Part shown: piece after piece, positions 8,516-16,774 of the stretch
Numbering within the stretch: the first letter of the stretch is position 1
Layout: every line of letters begins with the position of its first letter
Assembly: GCA_900545265.1 (NCBI GenBank)
Contig: UQYI01000004.1
Location: 62,001-126,000, forward strand
Source: an uncultured Eubacteriales bacterium
Lineage (GTDB): Bacteria > Bacillota > Clostridia > Christensenellales > CAG-138
Reading direction: 5' to 3'
Length of the DNA stretch: 64,000 nt
The notes under the pieces: model-generated
Seen by the model: only the letters and a program-made list of their open reading frames with translations
Told to the model about the DNA's origin: nothing
The model's database searches: none
Program-made: the position numbers and the translations under genes

Positions 8516-10066
8516 ATGCGTTTTATCTGCCTGCTGCTGGTTTTGCTTTTCCTATTTCCTGACAGTGCAATGGGAGAGGAAAAAACGGAAGGTCCGGAGG
8601 CTTCGGCTGCACCGAAGGCCTCTGTGCTGACGGATAGAATTCATTACTCGTCAGATATGCCGGGATATCCGCGGCAGGTGCGGGATCGGGATCTGGATAC
8701 AAGTTTTTCTGTAAGCGCCGAATATCCATTGCACATCGATATTCGAGAATCCCAGCCCGCCTGGCTTTGCATTGCCTGGGAATATGCTGCTCCGAAGCGT
8801 TCCGTCCGGTTTCTGGATAAAAACAATATCCTGCTGGAAGAAGTAAATACTCCCTTTCCTTTTCATAACGAAGTTTTATCCGTTCCCCAGAATACGCAGT
8901 ATATAGAACTGCAGGGTTTGGAAGATGCCGTAGTCAGCATCAGCGATCTGTATTTATATGGGGAGGGGGCTTTGCCGGAACCCTGGTGTTATGATTGGCA
9001 GCCTACTCCGGAAAAGCTGGATTTCCTGGTGGTGGCTACTCATTTTGATGATGACGCCATCTGGCTGGGAGCGGTTATGCCTTTGCTTGGGGCCGAGGAC
9101 GGATATACCGGTGTCATTCTGTATATGACCTATCAGCAGCGGCTGCGCTTGAACGAAGCTCTGATGGGGGCCTGGACCATGGGAGAGCGAGGCTATCCAT
9201 TGTTTTCCATGCTGCCGGACGTATATTTGGAAAAATACCTTTCCGCTGTCCAGTTTTCATATGACATCGTGCTGCAATATATGGTGCGCTGCTATCGACA
9301 GTATAAGCCGTTGGTGGTCTTTACACAGGATCTGGAGGGAGAGTATGGCCATTGGCAGCATAAACAAACGGCACGATGTGCCCTGGATGCCATTCCTCTT
9401 GCAGCGGATTCAACTTATGACAGGGAATCCGCGGAGAAATATGGGGTATGGCAGGTGCAGAAAGCATATACGCATCTTTACCCTGAAAATAAAATTCAGC
9501 TGGATACCAGGCGCGCCTTAACCGCTTTTGACGGGAAAACGGCAGTAGAAGTAGCCAATGACGCTTATAAAAAGCATGCCAGCCAGTTCTCTTATCATGC
9601 CTATAGGGTTGCGGATGACTATAAGTATTCCATAGCGGACTTTGGCCTTTCTTACAGTGCGGTACAGGATCCGGGGACACATCCGTTTGCAGGCATAGAC
9701 GATAGCCTTTTGTGCAGAAAAAGTGCTAAGGCATCGGAAGAAAAAACAGTGCCTGCGGATACACCGGCACCGAAGCAAACCACTGCTCACACAGATGCAC
9801 TGACGACACCGGCTGACCATACAGATACCCTGATGTCGACAGATGCGCCTGCGACTGAGGATACACCTTTGCCGGCTGACGGGGAAGAGGAAGAACCGGT
9901 GAGCCGCTCCATGGTGATCACAGGCTGTATAATATTAGCTGTCGGATTGTACTTTAAATGCCGGGATATTCAGAAAAAAGGGCCAGCAGGTACAAATGAA
10001 GAAGATGCGGAGGATGAAGAACTGGAAGAGGATCTGGATGCTATGGAGGAAGAAGAGGACGATTGA
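8516..10066 (+). CDS. Secreted, membrane-anchored PIG-L family deacetylase
   Basis: A 516-residue extracytoplasmic protein with a catalytic domain of the PIG-L/LmbE zinc deacetylase family, whose members remove acetyl groups from N-acetylglucosamine-type sugars. Order of parts: signal peptide (1-20); a beta-rich region to about 150; the catalytic domain from about 165 with ATHFDDDAIWLGA (the H-x-D-D motif) and a later HWQHKQT zinc-ligand histidine; a long Thr/Pro/Ala-rich linker from about 400 (TPAPKQTTAHTDALTTPADH); one transmembrane helix near 465 (MVITGCIILAVGLYF); and a highly acidic cytoplasmic tail. The start has GGAGGG upstream. A cell-wall or surface-glycan substrate is likely but not shown. 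No obvious partner gene is adjacent. Confidence 0.75.
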   Translation: MRFICLLLVLLFLFPDSAMGEEKTEGPEASAAPKASVLTDRIHYSSDMPGYPRQVRDRDLDTSFSVSAEYPLHIDIRESQPAWLCIAWEYAAPKRSVRFLDKNNILLEEVNTPFPFHNEVLSVPQNTQYIELQGLEDAVVSISDLYLYGEGALPEPWCYDWQPTPEKLDFLVVATHFDDDAIWLGAVMPLLGAEDGYTGVILYMTYQQRLRLNEALMGAWTMGERGYPLFSMLPDVYLEKYLSAVQFSYDIVLQYMVRCYRQYKPLVVFTQDLEGEYGHWQHKQTARCALDAIPLAADSTYDRESAEKYGVWQVQKAYTHLYPENKIQLDTRRALTAFDGKTAVEVANDAYKKHASQFSYHAYRVADDYKYSIADFGLSYSAVQDPGTHPFAGIDDSLLCRKSAKASEEKTVPADTPAPKQTTAHTDALTTPADHTDTLMSTDAPATEDTPLPADGEEEEPVSRSMVITGCIILAVGLYFKCRDIQKKGPAGTNEEDAEDEELEEDLDAMEEEEDD

Positions 10067-10109
10067 TTCGTCCTGCCCGCAAATGTTCCACAAAAAAATA
10101 TTTTTCCCC

Positions 10110-10138
10110 TTTACAAATCAGGGACCTTGTGTTAGTAT
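10110..10138 (+). promoter_or_regulatory. Promoter of pyrR-uraA
   Basis: TTTACA, 17-base spacer, TAGTAT (a TATACT overlaps it two bases later). Transcription from about 10145 would include the whole attenuator leader. Confidence 0.7.
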
Positions 10139-10150
10139 ACTGACAATGAT

Positions 10151-10257
10151 TTTTAATCGGTACAGAGATGCCGGCAAGGTCACCATAGAAATGTTGGGCG
10201 CATTAGAGCCCGGCTAAAATGCATGGAACAAGCCTGCCGCATCGGCAGGCTTTTTTG
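10151..10257 (+). promoter_or_regulatory. PyrR-dependent attenuator leader
   Basis: The segment TTTTAATCGGTACAGAGATG followed by CCGGCAAGG resembles the PyrR-binding loop (ACAGAGA ... GCAAGG). It is followed by a strong terminator, AAGCCTGCCG-cat-CGGCAGGCTTTTTT (10230-10256), just before the pyrR ribosome-binding site. In the known mechanism, PyrR with UMP stabilises the binding loop, prevents the antiterminator and lets the terminator form. The arrangement predicts feedback repression of pyrR and uraA by uridine nucleotides. Confidence 0.85.
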
Positions 10258-10287
10258 TTGCCCTGTATCGAAAAGAAAGGAGCTTTC

Positions 10288-10827
10288 ATGCAGTATAAGG
10301 CTGAGATCATGGATGAGGCGGCGGTGGGTCGTTCCCTCAAACGTATGACCCATGAGATCCTGGAGCGGAACAAGGGCACCGAAGGGTTGCTGCTGCTTGG
10401 GATCAAACGCCGGGGATTGCCTCTGGCCCGGGAGATCGCTGAAAACATCCGGCGGTTCGAGGGAGCAGAGGTGCCCGTGGGGTACATAGATATCACTCTG
10501 TACCGGGATGATCTGAGTGAGCTGACCCCTCTTCCGGATGCCGGAGATACCTGCATCCCCGTGGAGCTTGCAGGAAAGAACTGCGTGCTGGTAGATGATG
10601 TGCTCTATACAGGCCGCACGGCCCGGGCAGCCATCGAAGGTGTATTTCATTATGGGCGGCCGGCTTCCATCCAACTGGCGGTGCTGGTGGACAGGGGGCA
10701 TCGGGAACTGCCGATCCGTGCCGATTTCGTGGGCAAGAACATACCTACTTCCAAAGAAGAAATGGTGGCCGTCACCGTTCCGGCTATCGATAACGAACCG
10801 TACGGCGTAAAGCTGTATGATCGATGA
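10288..10827 (+). CDS. pyrR: Bifunctional pyrimidine attenuation regulator / uracil phosphoribosyltransferase PyrR
   Basis: RNA-binding regulator of pyrimidine genes with weak uracil phosphoribosyltransferase activity. The 179-residue protein has the PRPP-binding motif VLVDDVLYTGRTARAA, the LLGIKRRGLPLA segment and the family ending ITLYRDDLSE ... YGVKLYDR. It starts at ATG 10288 with AAAGGAG upstream; the in-frame upstream codons lie inside the attenuator terminator and can be excluded. With uraA 77 bases downstream it forms a salvage-uptake unit, and it is expected to control its own leader. Confidence 0.97.
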   Translation: MQYKAEIMDEAAVGRSLKRMTHEILERNKGTEGLLLLGIKRRGLPLAREIAENIRRFEGAEVPVGYIDITLYRDDLSELTPLPDAGDTCIPVELAGKNCVLVDDVLYTGRTARAAIEGVFHYGRPASIQLAVLVDRGHRELPIRADFVGKNIPTSKEEMVAVTVPAIDNEPYGVKLYDR

Positions 10828-10904
10828 ATAGATGTAAGTCGTCCCCTGCGGGGGTATAGCATACAGGAAACAGGACAAAACGGATCATGAAGGGAGTAAA
10901 AAAC

Positions 10905-12299
10905 ATGGATCTCATCTACAACATTAAAGACAAACCCAAATTCTCCGAACTAATTGCTTTCTCCTTCCAGCAGCTGCTGGCTATCATGGCTGCAACCATA
11001 GCTGTGCCTGCCGTAGTGGGAAATGGGATGACCGCTTCCGCTGCATTGTTCGGCGCAGGTGTCGGCACCATTGTCTATCAGCTGTTTACCAAGTTCCGCA
11101 GCCCTGTGTTTCTGGGCTCTTCCTTCGCTTTTCTGGGCTCCATGTTTGCGGCCTTTGCAGGGGCTACATCCATGACGCTGGGGTATCTGGGGCTGATCCT
11201 GGGCGCCGCTTTTGCCGGTTTGGTGTATGTGATCCTGGCCATCGCCGTAAAGGCGGCAGGTGTGCAGTGGATTAATAAGCTTATGCCCGCCGTAGTCATC
11301 GGACCCACCGTGGCTATCATTGGTCTCAGCCTGGCCGGCAATGCCGTAGGCGATATGCTTCGGGGCGATGTGACCATAGAAAATGTTGCCGCAGCTTCCC
11401 CCAACGTTGCGCTGCTGTGCGGTCTGGTCACTTTGTTTGTGGTTATTATCTGCTCCATTTTCGGCAGCAAGCGGGCTCGGCTGGTTCCCTTTATCATTGG
11501 CATCATGGCCGGGTATGCGGTAGCGCTGGCGTTTACGCTGATCGGCATGGCCACCGGAAATGATTCCCTTCTGATTATCGACTTTGCTCCCTTTAAGGCA
11601 CTGGTAGCGGACGGTGTCACGCTCAAAACCTTCCTGACTCTTCCTGAATTTACCTTTGTAACGGCGCTCAAGGGGGTAGGCGAGCTGAATGGCGCATATG
11701 TAGGGGCTATCGCTGTGGCTTATGTACCCGTGGCCTTCGTGGTCTTTGCCGAGCATATTGCAGACCATAAGAACCTGTCCACCATCATTAATCAGGATCT
11801 GCTGACTGATCCCGGTCTGGCCCGCACCCTTCTGGGCGACGGCATCGGCTCCATGGCGGGTGCATTCTTTGGCGGCTGCCCCAATACGACTTACGGTGAA
11901 AGCGTTGGATGCGTGGCCATCACCCGGAATGCATCCGTAGTGAGCATCACCGGCGCAGCGGTTCTGGCCATGCTGGTGGCTTTCCTTTCTCCGGTAGTAG
12001 CCTTCCTGGATTCCATCCCTGCCTGCGTCATGGGCGGCGTGTGCCTGACTCTGTACGGCTTTATCGCAGTGTCCGGACTGAAAATGTGCCAGGATGTGGA
12101 TCTTAACGATAATCGGAACCTGTTTGTGGTTTCTGCCATCCTCATTGCGGGTGTAGGCGGCCTGACTCTGACTTTCGGTAAAGTGACTATCACCTCCGTA
12201 GCCTGCGCACTGATTCTGGGCATTCTGGTGAATGTAGTGGTTCGCCGGAAGGATCATCCGGAAGGGCAGGAGCATGAACCCCAGCAGGTAATCAAGTAA
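10905..12299 (+). CDS. uraA: Uracil permease (NCS2 family)
   Basis: Proton-driven uracil importer in the cytoplasmic membrane, family UraA/NCS2. The 464-residue protein has about 12-14 hydrophobic segments. The N-terminal signature KPKFSELIAFSFQQLLAIMAATI and the substrate-site region FGGCPNTTYGESVGCVAITRNAS (the usual N-T-T-x-x-E-N/S-x-G motif) are both present. The ATG at 10905 was chosen because AAGGGAG lies 8 bases upstream, and the first residues MDLIYNIKDKP match the family N-terminus; an ATG 18 bases earlier is less likely. Co-transcribed with pyrR and so probably under the same attenuator. Confidence 0.93.
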   Translation: MDLIYNIKDKPKFSELIAFSFQQLLAIMAATIAVPAVVGNGMTASAALFGAGVGTIVYQLFTKFRSPVFLGSSFAFLGSMFAAFAGATSMTLGYLGLILGAAFAGLVYVILAIAVKAAGVQWINKLMPAVVIGPTVAIIGLSLAGNAVGDMLRGDVTIENVAAASPNVALLCGLVTLFVVIICSIFGSKRARLVPFIIGIMAGYAVALAFTLIGMATGNDSLLIIDFAPFKALVADGVTLKTFLTLPEFTFVTALKGVGELNGAYVGAIAVAYVPVAFVVFAEHIADHKNLSTIINQDLLTDPGLARTLLGDGIGSMAGAFFGGCPNTTYGESVGCVAITRNASVVSITGAAVLAMLVAFLSPVVAFLDSIPACVMGGVCLTLYGFIAVSGLKMCQDVDLNDNRNLFVVSAILIAGVGGLTLTFGKVTITSVACALILGILVNVVVRRKDHPEGQEHEPQQVIK

Positions 12300-12337
12300 T
12301 CTCCTGGCAACAAGTTCATAGGATTCCCCTCTGTAGA

Positions 12338-12374
12338 CCCCCGTATGCCCTTGAGCTACGGGGGATTTTTTATC
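12338..12374 (+). terminator. Terminator of pyrR-uraA
   Basis: CCCCCGTA stem paired with TACGGGGG, followed by ATTTTTTAT, 39 bases after the uraA stop. The following 120 bases up to the gdhA promoter hold nothing I can identify. Confidence 0.9.
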
Positions 12375-12501
12375 ATATCTAATCGGACGTGCGGATTCTA
12401 CACGAAAGGGGATGGAAATGTGAAAAACTTGAGAAAAATAAGAATTATCCCCTGCACGGCACATTTTTCAAAACGTAAAATAGTATATCATTTTAAGGCT
12501 A

Positions 12502-12529
12502 TTGACAACTTTTGCCCATGTGATATGAT
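12502..12529 (+). promoter_or_regulatory. Promoter of gdhA
   Basis: TTGACA, 16-base spacer, TATGAT. The leader of about 80 bases includes a short GCGCATCTGTGCGC inverted repeat, then GGGAGG before the start codon. Confidence 0.8.
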
Positions 12530-12615
12530 GAAGCTGCAAGAAATCCTGCACCACTTAGGCGCATCTGTGCGCTCGGCTTTGGCGCAGGAGGAAGCGAAAT
12601 TTTTGGGAGGATAGT

Positions 12616-13962
12616 ATGAACGCATACATCGAGAGAGTCATCGAGGACGTAAAGCGTCGGGATCCCGGCCAGACCGAGTTCATTCAGACCGTAGAAGAGG
12701 TTCTTCGTTCCCTGGAAAAGGTGATCGAAAAGCACCCCGAGTATGAAAAGGCAGCTCTGCTGGAGCGGCTGACTGAGCCGGAGCGTATCATCCAGTTCCG
12801 GGTACCCTGGGTCAACGATGCAGGTGAAGTGAAGGTGAACCGCGGTTTCCGGGTGCAGTTCAACAGCGCCATCGGGCCTTACAAAGGGGGTCTGCGTTTT
12901 GCTTCTCACGTCAATCAGTCCGTCATGAAGTTCCTCGGCTTTGAGCAGACCTTCAAAAACAGCCTGACCAGCCTGCCTATGGGCGGAGGCAAGGGCGGCG
13001 CCGACTTCGATCCCACTGGCAAGAGCGATATGGAAATCATGCGTTTCTGCCAGAGCTTTATCACCGAGCTCTATCGGCATATCGGTCAGAATGTGGACGT
13101 TCCCGCCGGCGATTTGGGCGTGGGCGGCCGTGAGATCGGCTATATGTTCGGTCAGTATAAGCGTATCGTCAACTCCTATGATAACGGTACCTTCACCGGT
13201 AAGGCCCGCTCCTTTGGCGGCAGCCTGATCCGTCCGGAAGCTACCGGCTTTGGCGCCATCTATTATGCTGAGGATGTTCTTAAGCATGATGGGACCACCA
13301 TGGAAGGCAAAACCATTGCCGTTTCCGGTTTCGGCAACGTGGCATGGGGCGTTTGCACCAAGGCAGCCCAGCTGGGAGCCAAGGTGGTCACCCTTTCCGG
13401 TCCTGACGGCTATATCTACGATGAAGCCGGCGTTGTAACGCAGGAGAAGATCGATTACATGCTGGAGATGCGCGCAAGCAACCGCAACCGGGTGCAGGAC
13501 TATGCCGACAAGTTTGGCGTTCCCTTCTTCCCCAAGCAGAAGCCCTGGGGTGTTAAGGTGGATATCTGCATGCCCTGCGCTTATCAGAATGAGATCGGCA
13601 TGAAGGAAGCACAGCAGATGCTGGATAACGGCCTCAAATATTATATCGAGGTCGCCAACATGCCTACCACCAACGAAGCTCTGTACTTCCTCATGGACAA
13701 GGGCCTCACCGTTGCCCCCAGCAAGGCGGTTAATGCCGGCGGCGTATCCGTATCCGGTCTGGAGATGAGCCAGAACTCCGAGCGCCTGAGCTGGTCCGCC
13801 GAGGAAGTGGATAAGTGGCTGCATACCATCATGCACAATATTTACACTTCTTCCGTGGAAGCTGCCGAAGAGTACGGCCTGGGCTACAATCTGGTGGCCG
13901 GTGCCAACATTGCCGGTTTCAAGAAGGTGGCCGATGCCATGCTGGGTCAGGGTATCGTCTGA
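12616..13962 (+). CDS. gdhA: Glutamate dehydrogenase, NADP-type
   Basis: Reversible reductive amination of 2-oxoglutarate to glutamate with ammonia. The 448-residue length is that of the hexameric small GDH class. Visible motifs are GPYKGGLRF (substrate region), the catalytic-lysine motif PMGGGKGGADFDP, DVPAGDLGVGGREIGYM, and a Rossmann GFGNVAWG in the C-terminal coenzyme domain. The ribosome-binding site GGGAGG lies 6 bases before ATG. It is monocistronic between its own promoter and a strong terminator. Codon use is biased to C-ending codons, consistent with high expression. NADP preference is inferred from overall similarity only. Confidence 0.96.
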   Translation: MNAYIERVIEDVKRRDPGQTEFIQTVEEVLRSLEKVIEKHPEYEKAALLERLTEPERIIQFRVPWVNDAGEVKVNRGFRVQFNSAIGPYKGGLRFASHVNQSVMKFLGFEQTFKNSLTSLPMGGGKGGADFDPTGKSDMEIMRFCQSFITELYRHIGQNVDVPAGDLGVGGREIGYMFGQYKRIVNSYDNGTFTGKARSFGGSLIRPEATGFGAIYYAEDVLKHDGTTMEGKTIAVSGFGNVAWGVCTKAAQLGAKVVTLSGPDGYIYDEAGVVTQEKIDYMLEMRASNRNRVQDYADKFGVPFFPKQKPWGVKVDICMPCAYQNEIGMKEAQQMLDNGLKYYIEVANMPTTNEALYFLMDKGLTVAPSKAVNAGGVSVSGLEMSQNSERLSWSAEEVDKWLHTIMHNIYTSSVEAAEEYGLGYNLVAGANIAGFKKVADAMLGQGIV

Positions 13963-13993
13963 TCTGACTGTTTCCAAAATACATAAAGCAATG

Positions 13994-14022
13994 GATCCCC
14001 CCGGTTCTGCCGGGGGATCTTT
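13994..14022 (+). terminator. Terminator of gdhA
   Basis: GATCCCCCCGG-ttctg-CCGGGGGATC followed by TTTAAT, 31 bases after the stop codon. Confidence 0.85.
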
Positions 14023-14152
14023 AATCTGCAGGCTGATATATACGGATGCGGTTAGGCTCTACCATCAAAAACGATTCAGGCGGTGTTCATACCTGTGGAT
14101 TTCATATCCTTTCGGTCTGCAATGCTTCTATCATTTTTTTGGTGCGGTGCAT

Positions 14153-14184
14153 AAAAATCCCCTGCACAGGTTTTCATGCAGGGG
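14153..14184 (-). terminator. Terminator of mntP
   Basis: On the minus strand CCCCTGCA-(10 nt)-TGCAGGGG is followed by ATTTTTAT, just beyond the mntP stop. Confidence 0.85.
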
Positions 14185-14206
14185 AAGTTGTTGTCTTGTT
14201 TGGTGC

Positions 14207-14779
14207 TTAAAAACTCAGCACGCCCAGATGCTCCAGCAGGATCTTTAGGCCGATCAGAATAAGGATCACGCCGCCGGCAATCTCTGCTTTACTCTTGTAT
14301 TTCAGTCCGAATACGTTCCCTACCTTCAGGCCAACGGCTGAGAAAATAAAAGTAGTGCAGCCGATAAGCAAAGCCGAAGGCAAAATCCGCACATCTGGCA
14401 GTAAACCAAAGGTAATACCCACAGCCAAAGCGTCTATACTGGTGGCTATAGCCAGTACCAACATGGAGCGAAAAGTAAAGGATGCATCTTCTGCTTCGGT
14501 CTCTTCTTTAGAAAGACCCTCTCTGAGCATATTGAGCCCAATAAGGCTCAGCAGTGCAAAGGCGATCCAGTGGTCGAAACTGGTAATATATTTTTCAAAG
14601 CTGCTGCCTAAAAAATATCCAAGAGTGGGCATAAGTGCCTGAAAGCCGCCGAACCAAGCACCAATGCACACATAATGTTTCCAGTTCAGTTTTTTTGCGC
14701 TGAGGCCTTTGCAGATAGATACGGCAAAAGCATCCATAGACAGTCCAATGGCAATCAGCAGCAATTCAACAAAATCCAT
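14207..14779 (-). CDS. mntP: Manganese efflux pump MntP
   Basis: A six-helix membrane exporter of Mn2+ (family MntP, formerly DUF204). The 190-residue protein contains both copies of the conserved Ser/Thr-x-Asp-Ala-x-Ala motif: LSMDAFAVSICKGL in helix 1 and TSIDALAVGITFGL in helix 4. These are the metal-coordinating repeats of the family. The start ATG has GGAGG 8 bases upstream. The leader carries a likely manganese riboswitch with its own terminator, which supports the substrate assignment. Confidence 0.95.
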   Translation of the reverse strand: MDFVELLLIAIGLSMDAFAVSICKGLSAKKLNWKHYVCIGAWFGGFQALMPTLGYFLGSSFEKYITSFDHWIAFALLSLIGLNMLREGLSKEETEAEDASFTFRSMLVLAIATSIDALAVGITFGLLPDVRILPSALLIGCTTFIFSAVGLKVGNVFGLKYKSKAEIAGGVILILIGLKILLEHLGVLSF

Positions 14780-14799
14780 ACAAGTGTCCTCCGGATCAT

Positions 14800-14948
14800 A
14801 AAAAAATCAGGCGCATCCCGCACCTGCACTCCATGCTCAAGCACAGCACCGCCGCACTTGAGTCTCGCTGTTTAAGACAAGCCAGATGGTGTTGCCGTCA
14901 GTCTGTTGACTTGCCACTCACGTTTAGAGCCATCTACTCCCTCAAAGT
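14800..14948 (-). ncRNA. yybP-ykoY-type manganese riboswitch
   Basis: The leader between the mntP promoter and its ribosome-binding site begins (minus strand) with GAGGGAGTAGATGG, then has GTCAACAGACTG and CCATCTGG closing the first stem. This matches the order of conserved pieces in the yybP-ykoY family (GGGGAGUAG ... GUCAACA). It ends in a terminator, CAGGTGC-gggat-GCGCCTG plus seven T's (14800-14826), directly before the GGAGG. In the known family Mn2+ binding prevents the terminator and turns on exporters such as mntP. Identification is by eye, without a covariance model. Confidence 0.72.
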
Positions 14949-14954
14949 TTGTTC

Positions 14955-14983
14955 ACTATACCAAACTTTTGTGTTTATGTCAA
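14955..14983 (-). promoter_or_regulatory. Promoter of the mntP riboswitch transcript
   Basis: Minus strand TTGACA, 17-base spacer, TATAGT: a near-consensus sigma-A promoter. It diverges from the 15068 gene. Confidence 0.9.
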
Positions 14984-15067
14984 GAAAAAACCGTTTTAAC
15001 ACAGGAAAAGTATTCACGAAGGAAGGGGAGTATGCTATACTTTTTATAAAGTGAAGGAGGCGGCAGA

Positions 15068-15451
15068 ATGCTGGAAACTGGATATGTGATGCTGCAGATA
15101 CGGTTACTGATCCAGGCACTGGCCAAACTGCTTACAGGACAGACAGGGGAACAAATGGATTCCACACTGATAGAAGTCGAAGCGGTCGGGAAAAGTATGG
15201 GCCTTATGGATCTGGCGGCTCAGGGAAGGATCAACGAAGGAGAAAACAAGTTCTTTGCGGCATTGGAACAGTCTCCGAAGGATGCCATGCTTCTCAAAGA
15301 GGGATTGGACTTTTACGGCTGGCTCAATGATAAGGAAGAGAGCTGGCTCCAACTTTTTGATTTTTCTCATGAAGAGATACGGGCCGGGATAAGAGACCTT
15401 GCAGTGCTTATGGGACAAAGCGTTATGGCAGATCTGGTGTTGGATGAATAA
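15068..15451 (+). CDS. Small conserved protein of unknown function (DUF6483-like)
   Basis: A 127-residue soluble, mostly helical, acidic protein. The N-terminus (YVMLQIRLLIQALAKLLTGQ) resembles a group of small Firmicutes proteins annotated DUF6483; I am not certain of the family. It has no signal peptide, membrane helix or metal-binding motif. The start is well supported by AAGGAGG 8 bases upstream, and a TATACT -10 box lies at 15036-15041. It is the first gene of a tight four-gene operon continuing to 17577 (gaps of 16, -4 and -7 bases). Confidence 0.6.
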   Translation: MLETGYVMLQIRLLIQALAKLLTGQTGEQMDSTLIEVEAVGKSMGLMDLAAQGRINEGENKFFAALEQSPKDAMLLKEGLDFYGWLNDKEESWLQLFDFSHEEIRAGIRDLAVLMGQSVMADLVLDE

Positions 15452-15467
15452 GGAGAGAAAGAAGCAA

Positions 15468-16271
15468 ATGGATAAGATTTTTGAAACGGAAAGAGTGTAC
15501 GCCCGGAACTGGTCACCGGATGATGCGTGGGAAGCCTTTGAAAGCTACATGAGCGATCCGGAAGTAGGCCCTCGGGCCGGATGGCTGCCCCATAGGAGTC
15601 CGGAAGAGAGCCGGGAGTATTTGACCGATGTGGTCAGACCCGGGGTGGAGATGTGCCTGGTTTATAAACCTACGGGCAAGATCATCGGTGCCATAGGACT
15701 GCATCCGGATAAGCTGCGCAATGCCGAAAGAGTAAACAGCCGGGAGATCGGCTATGTGCTGGCCAAACCGTATTGGGGCATGGGGCTTATGCCGGAAGCG
15801 GTCCGGGGTGTGCTGGACTATGCTTTCGGCACCCTGGGTTTGGATATGGTCATGGTACGCCATGCAAAAGACAATGAGGGATCCCGGCGAGTATGCGAAA
15901 AATGCGGATTCATCCGGGAAGGCATTCTGCGGCAGGCTGACTATTTTTACCCGGATGAAAAGGTAGAGGATCAATGGCTGTATTCCATGACACGGGCGGA
16001 ATGGGAAAAAGGACGTTCCCATAAAGAAACGCCTCCTGCCTGGAAGTTCGTGCAGAATCGTGCGTGCCCCTATTTTCCCTGTCATAAAGGAGTGGATGAG
16101 GCAAGATTTTCCTGTCAATTCTGTTACTGTCCCCTGTATCTGAAGAAGGATTGCGGCGGGGCCTTTGTGATACTGCCTAACGGCATCAAGGATTGCAGCA
16201 ATTGTCTGCTGCCCCACCTGAATTATGATCATATCATGGATCGGCTCATAGCTGACAGCATACCGCAATGA
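15468..16271 (+). CDS. GNAT acetyltransferase fused to a cysteine-rich metal-binding domain
   Basis: A 267-residue two-domain protein. Residues 1-175 form a RimJ-like GNAT N-acetyltransferase (IIGAIGLHPDK, GYVLAKPYWGMGLMPEAV for acetyl-CoA binding, KDNEGSRRVCEKCGFIREGI). From about residue 188 comes a complete cysteine-rich small domain of the COG2158 type (KFVQNRACPYFPCHKG, FCYCPLY, CGG, GIKDCSNCLLPH), normally a separate protein of about 75 residues. About nine cysteines and several histidines suggest a metal or Fe-S site. The start at 15468 has GGAGAG upstream. The acceptor substrate is unknown. The 3' end overlaps the next gene by ATGA. Confidence 0.8.
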   Translation: MDKIFETERVYARNWSPDDAWEAFESYMSDPEVGPRAGWLPHRSPEESREYLTDVVRPGVEMCLVYKPTGKIIGAIGLHPDKLRNAERVNSREIGYVLAKPYWGMGLMPEAVRGVLDYAFGTLGLDMVMVRHAKDNEGSRRVCEKCGFIREGILRQADYFYPDEKVEDQWLYSMTRAEWEKGRSHKETPPAWKFVQNRACPYFPCHKGVDEARFSCQFCYCPLYLKKDCGGAFVILPNGIKDCSNCLLPHLNYDHIMDRLIADSIPQ

Positions 16272-16774
16272 GACCGTTGGATCCGGCTATCTATGAGTTG
16301 CCTGCGCCAATGGCAGCGCCTGCTTTAATAGGGAAGCTCTTGCGGGTAGGGGATATAACGCTGCGCATTACGGAAACGGAAGCGTATTTCGGGGAGGAAG
16401 ATACGGCCTGCCATGCTCACAAGGGTAAAACGCCGCGGACTCAAATGCTGTATCGCCGGGGCGGATATGTGTATGTATACCTGTGCTACGGCATACACTG
16501 CCTGTTGAATATCATCACCGGGCCGGAGGAGCATCCGGAGGGAGTGCTTATTCGCTGTTGCCAGGGAGCGGAGGGACCAGGTCGCCTTACCAAAGCATTG
16601 GGGATCGACAGGAGTTTCAACGGGGAAGATCTGCTTACATTTTCCCGTTTGTCCTTATGGGATGACGGAAAGAACTTTTCCATTACCACTGCTCCGCGAG
16701 TCGGCATAGGCTATGCCTCTGCGGAAGATCAGGTTCGTCCATGGCGGTTCATTTTGGAGTCTCCTAAATGCTGA
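16268..16774 (+). CDS. DNA-3-methyladenine glycosylase (Mpg/AAG family)
   Basis: Base-excision repair enzyme of the AAG/Mpg family that removes alkylated purines such as 3-methyladenine. The 168-residue protein has the family blocks LIGKLLRV, ITETEAYFGEEDTACHA (with the catalytic glutamate), GGYVYVYLCYGIHCLLNI and EGVLIRCCQGAEGPGRLTKALGI. It is slightly shorter than typical (about 190-200) at the N-terminus but carries the active site. It is translationally coupled to the GNAT gene by an ATGA overlap, and its own 3' end overlaps the next start by 7 bases. Confidence 0.93.
   Translation: MRPLDPAIYELPAPMAAPALIGKLLRVGDITLRITETEAYFGEEDTACHAHKGKTPRTQMLYRRGGYVYVYLCYGIHCLLNIITGPEEHPEGVLIRCCQGAEGPGRLTKALGIDRSFNGEDLLTFSRLSLWDDGKNFSITTAPRVGIGYASAEDQVRPWRFILESPKC

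Noticed and set aside
10950..12464. 504-codon minus-strand frame
   Set aside because: Antisense of uraA; rich in His and Gln as expected from reading a membrane gene backwards.
12499..13977. 492-codon minus-strand frame
   Set aside because: Antisense of gdhA, a GC-rich gene with strong codon bias.
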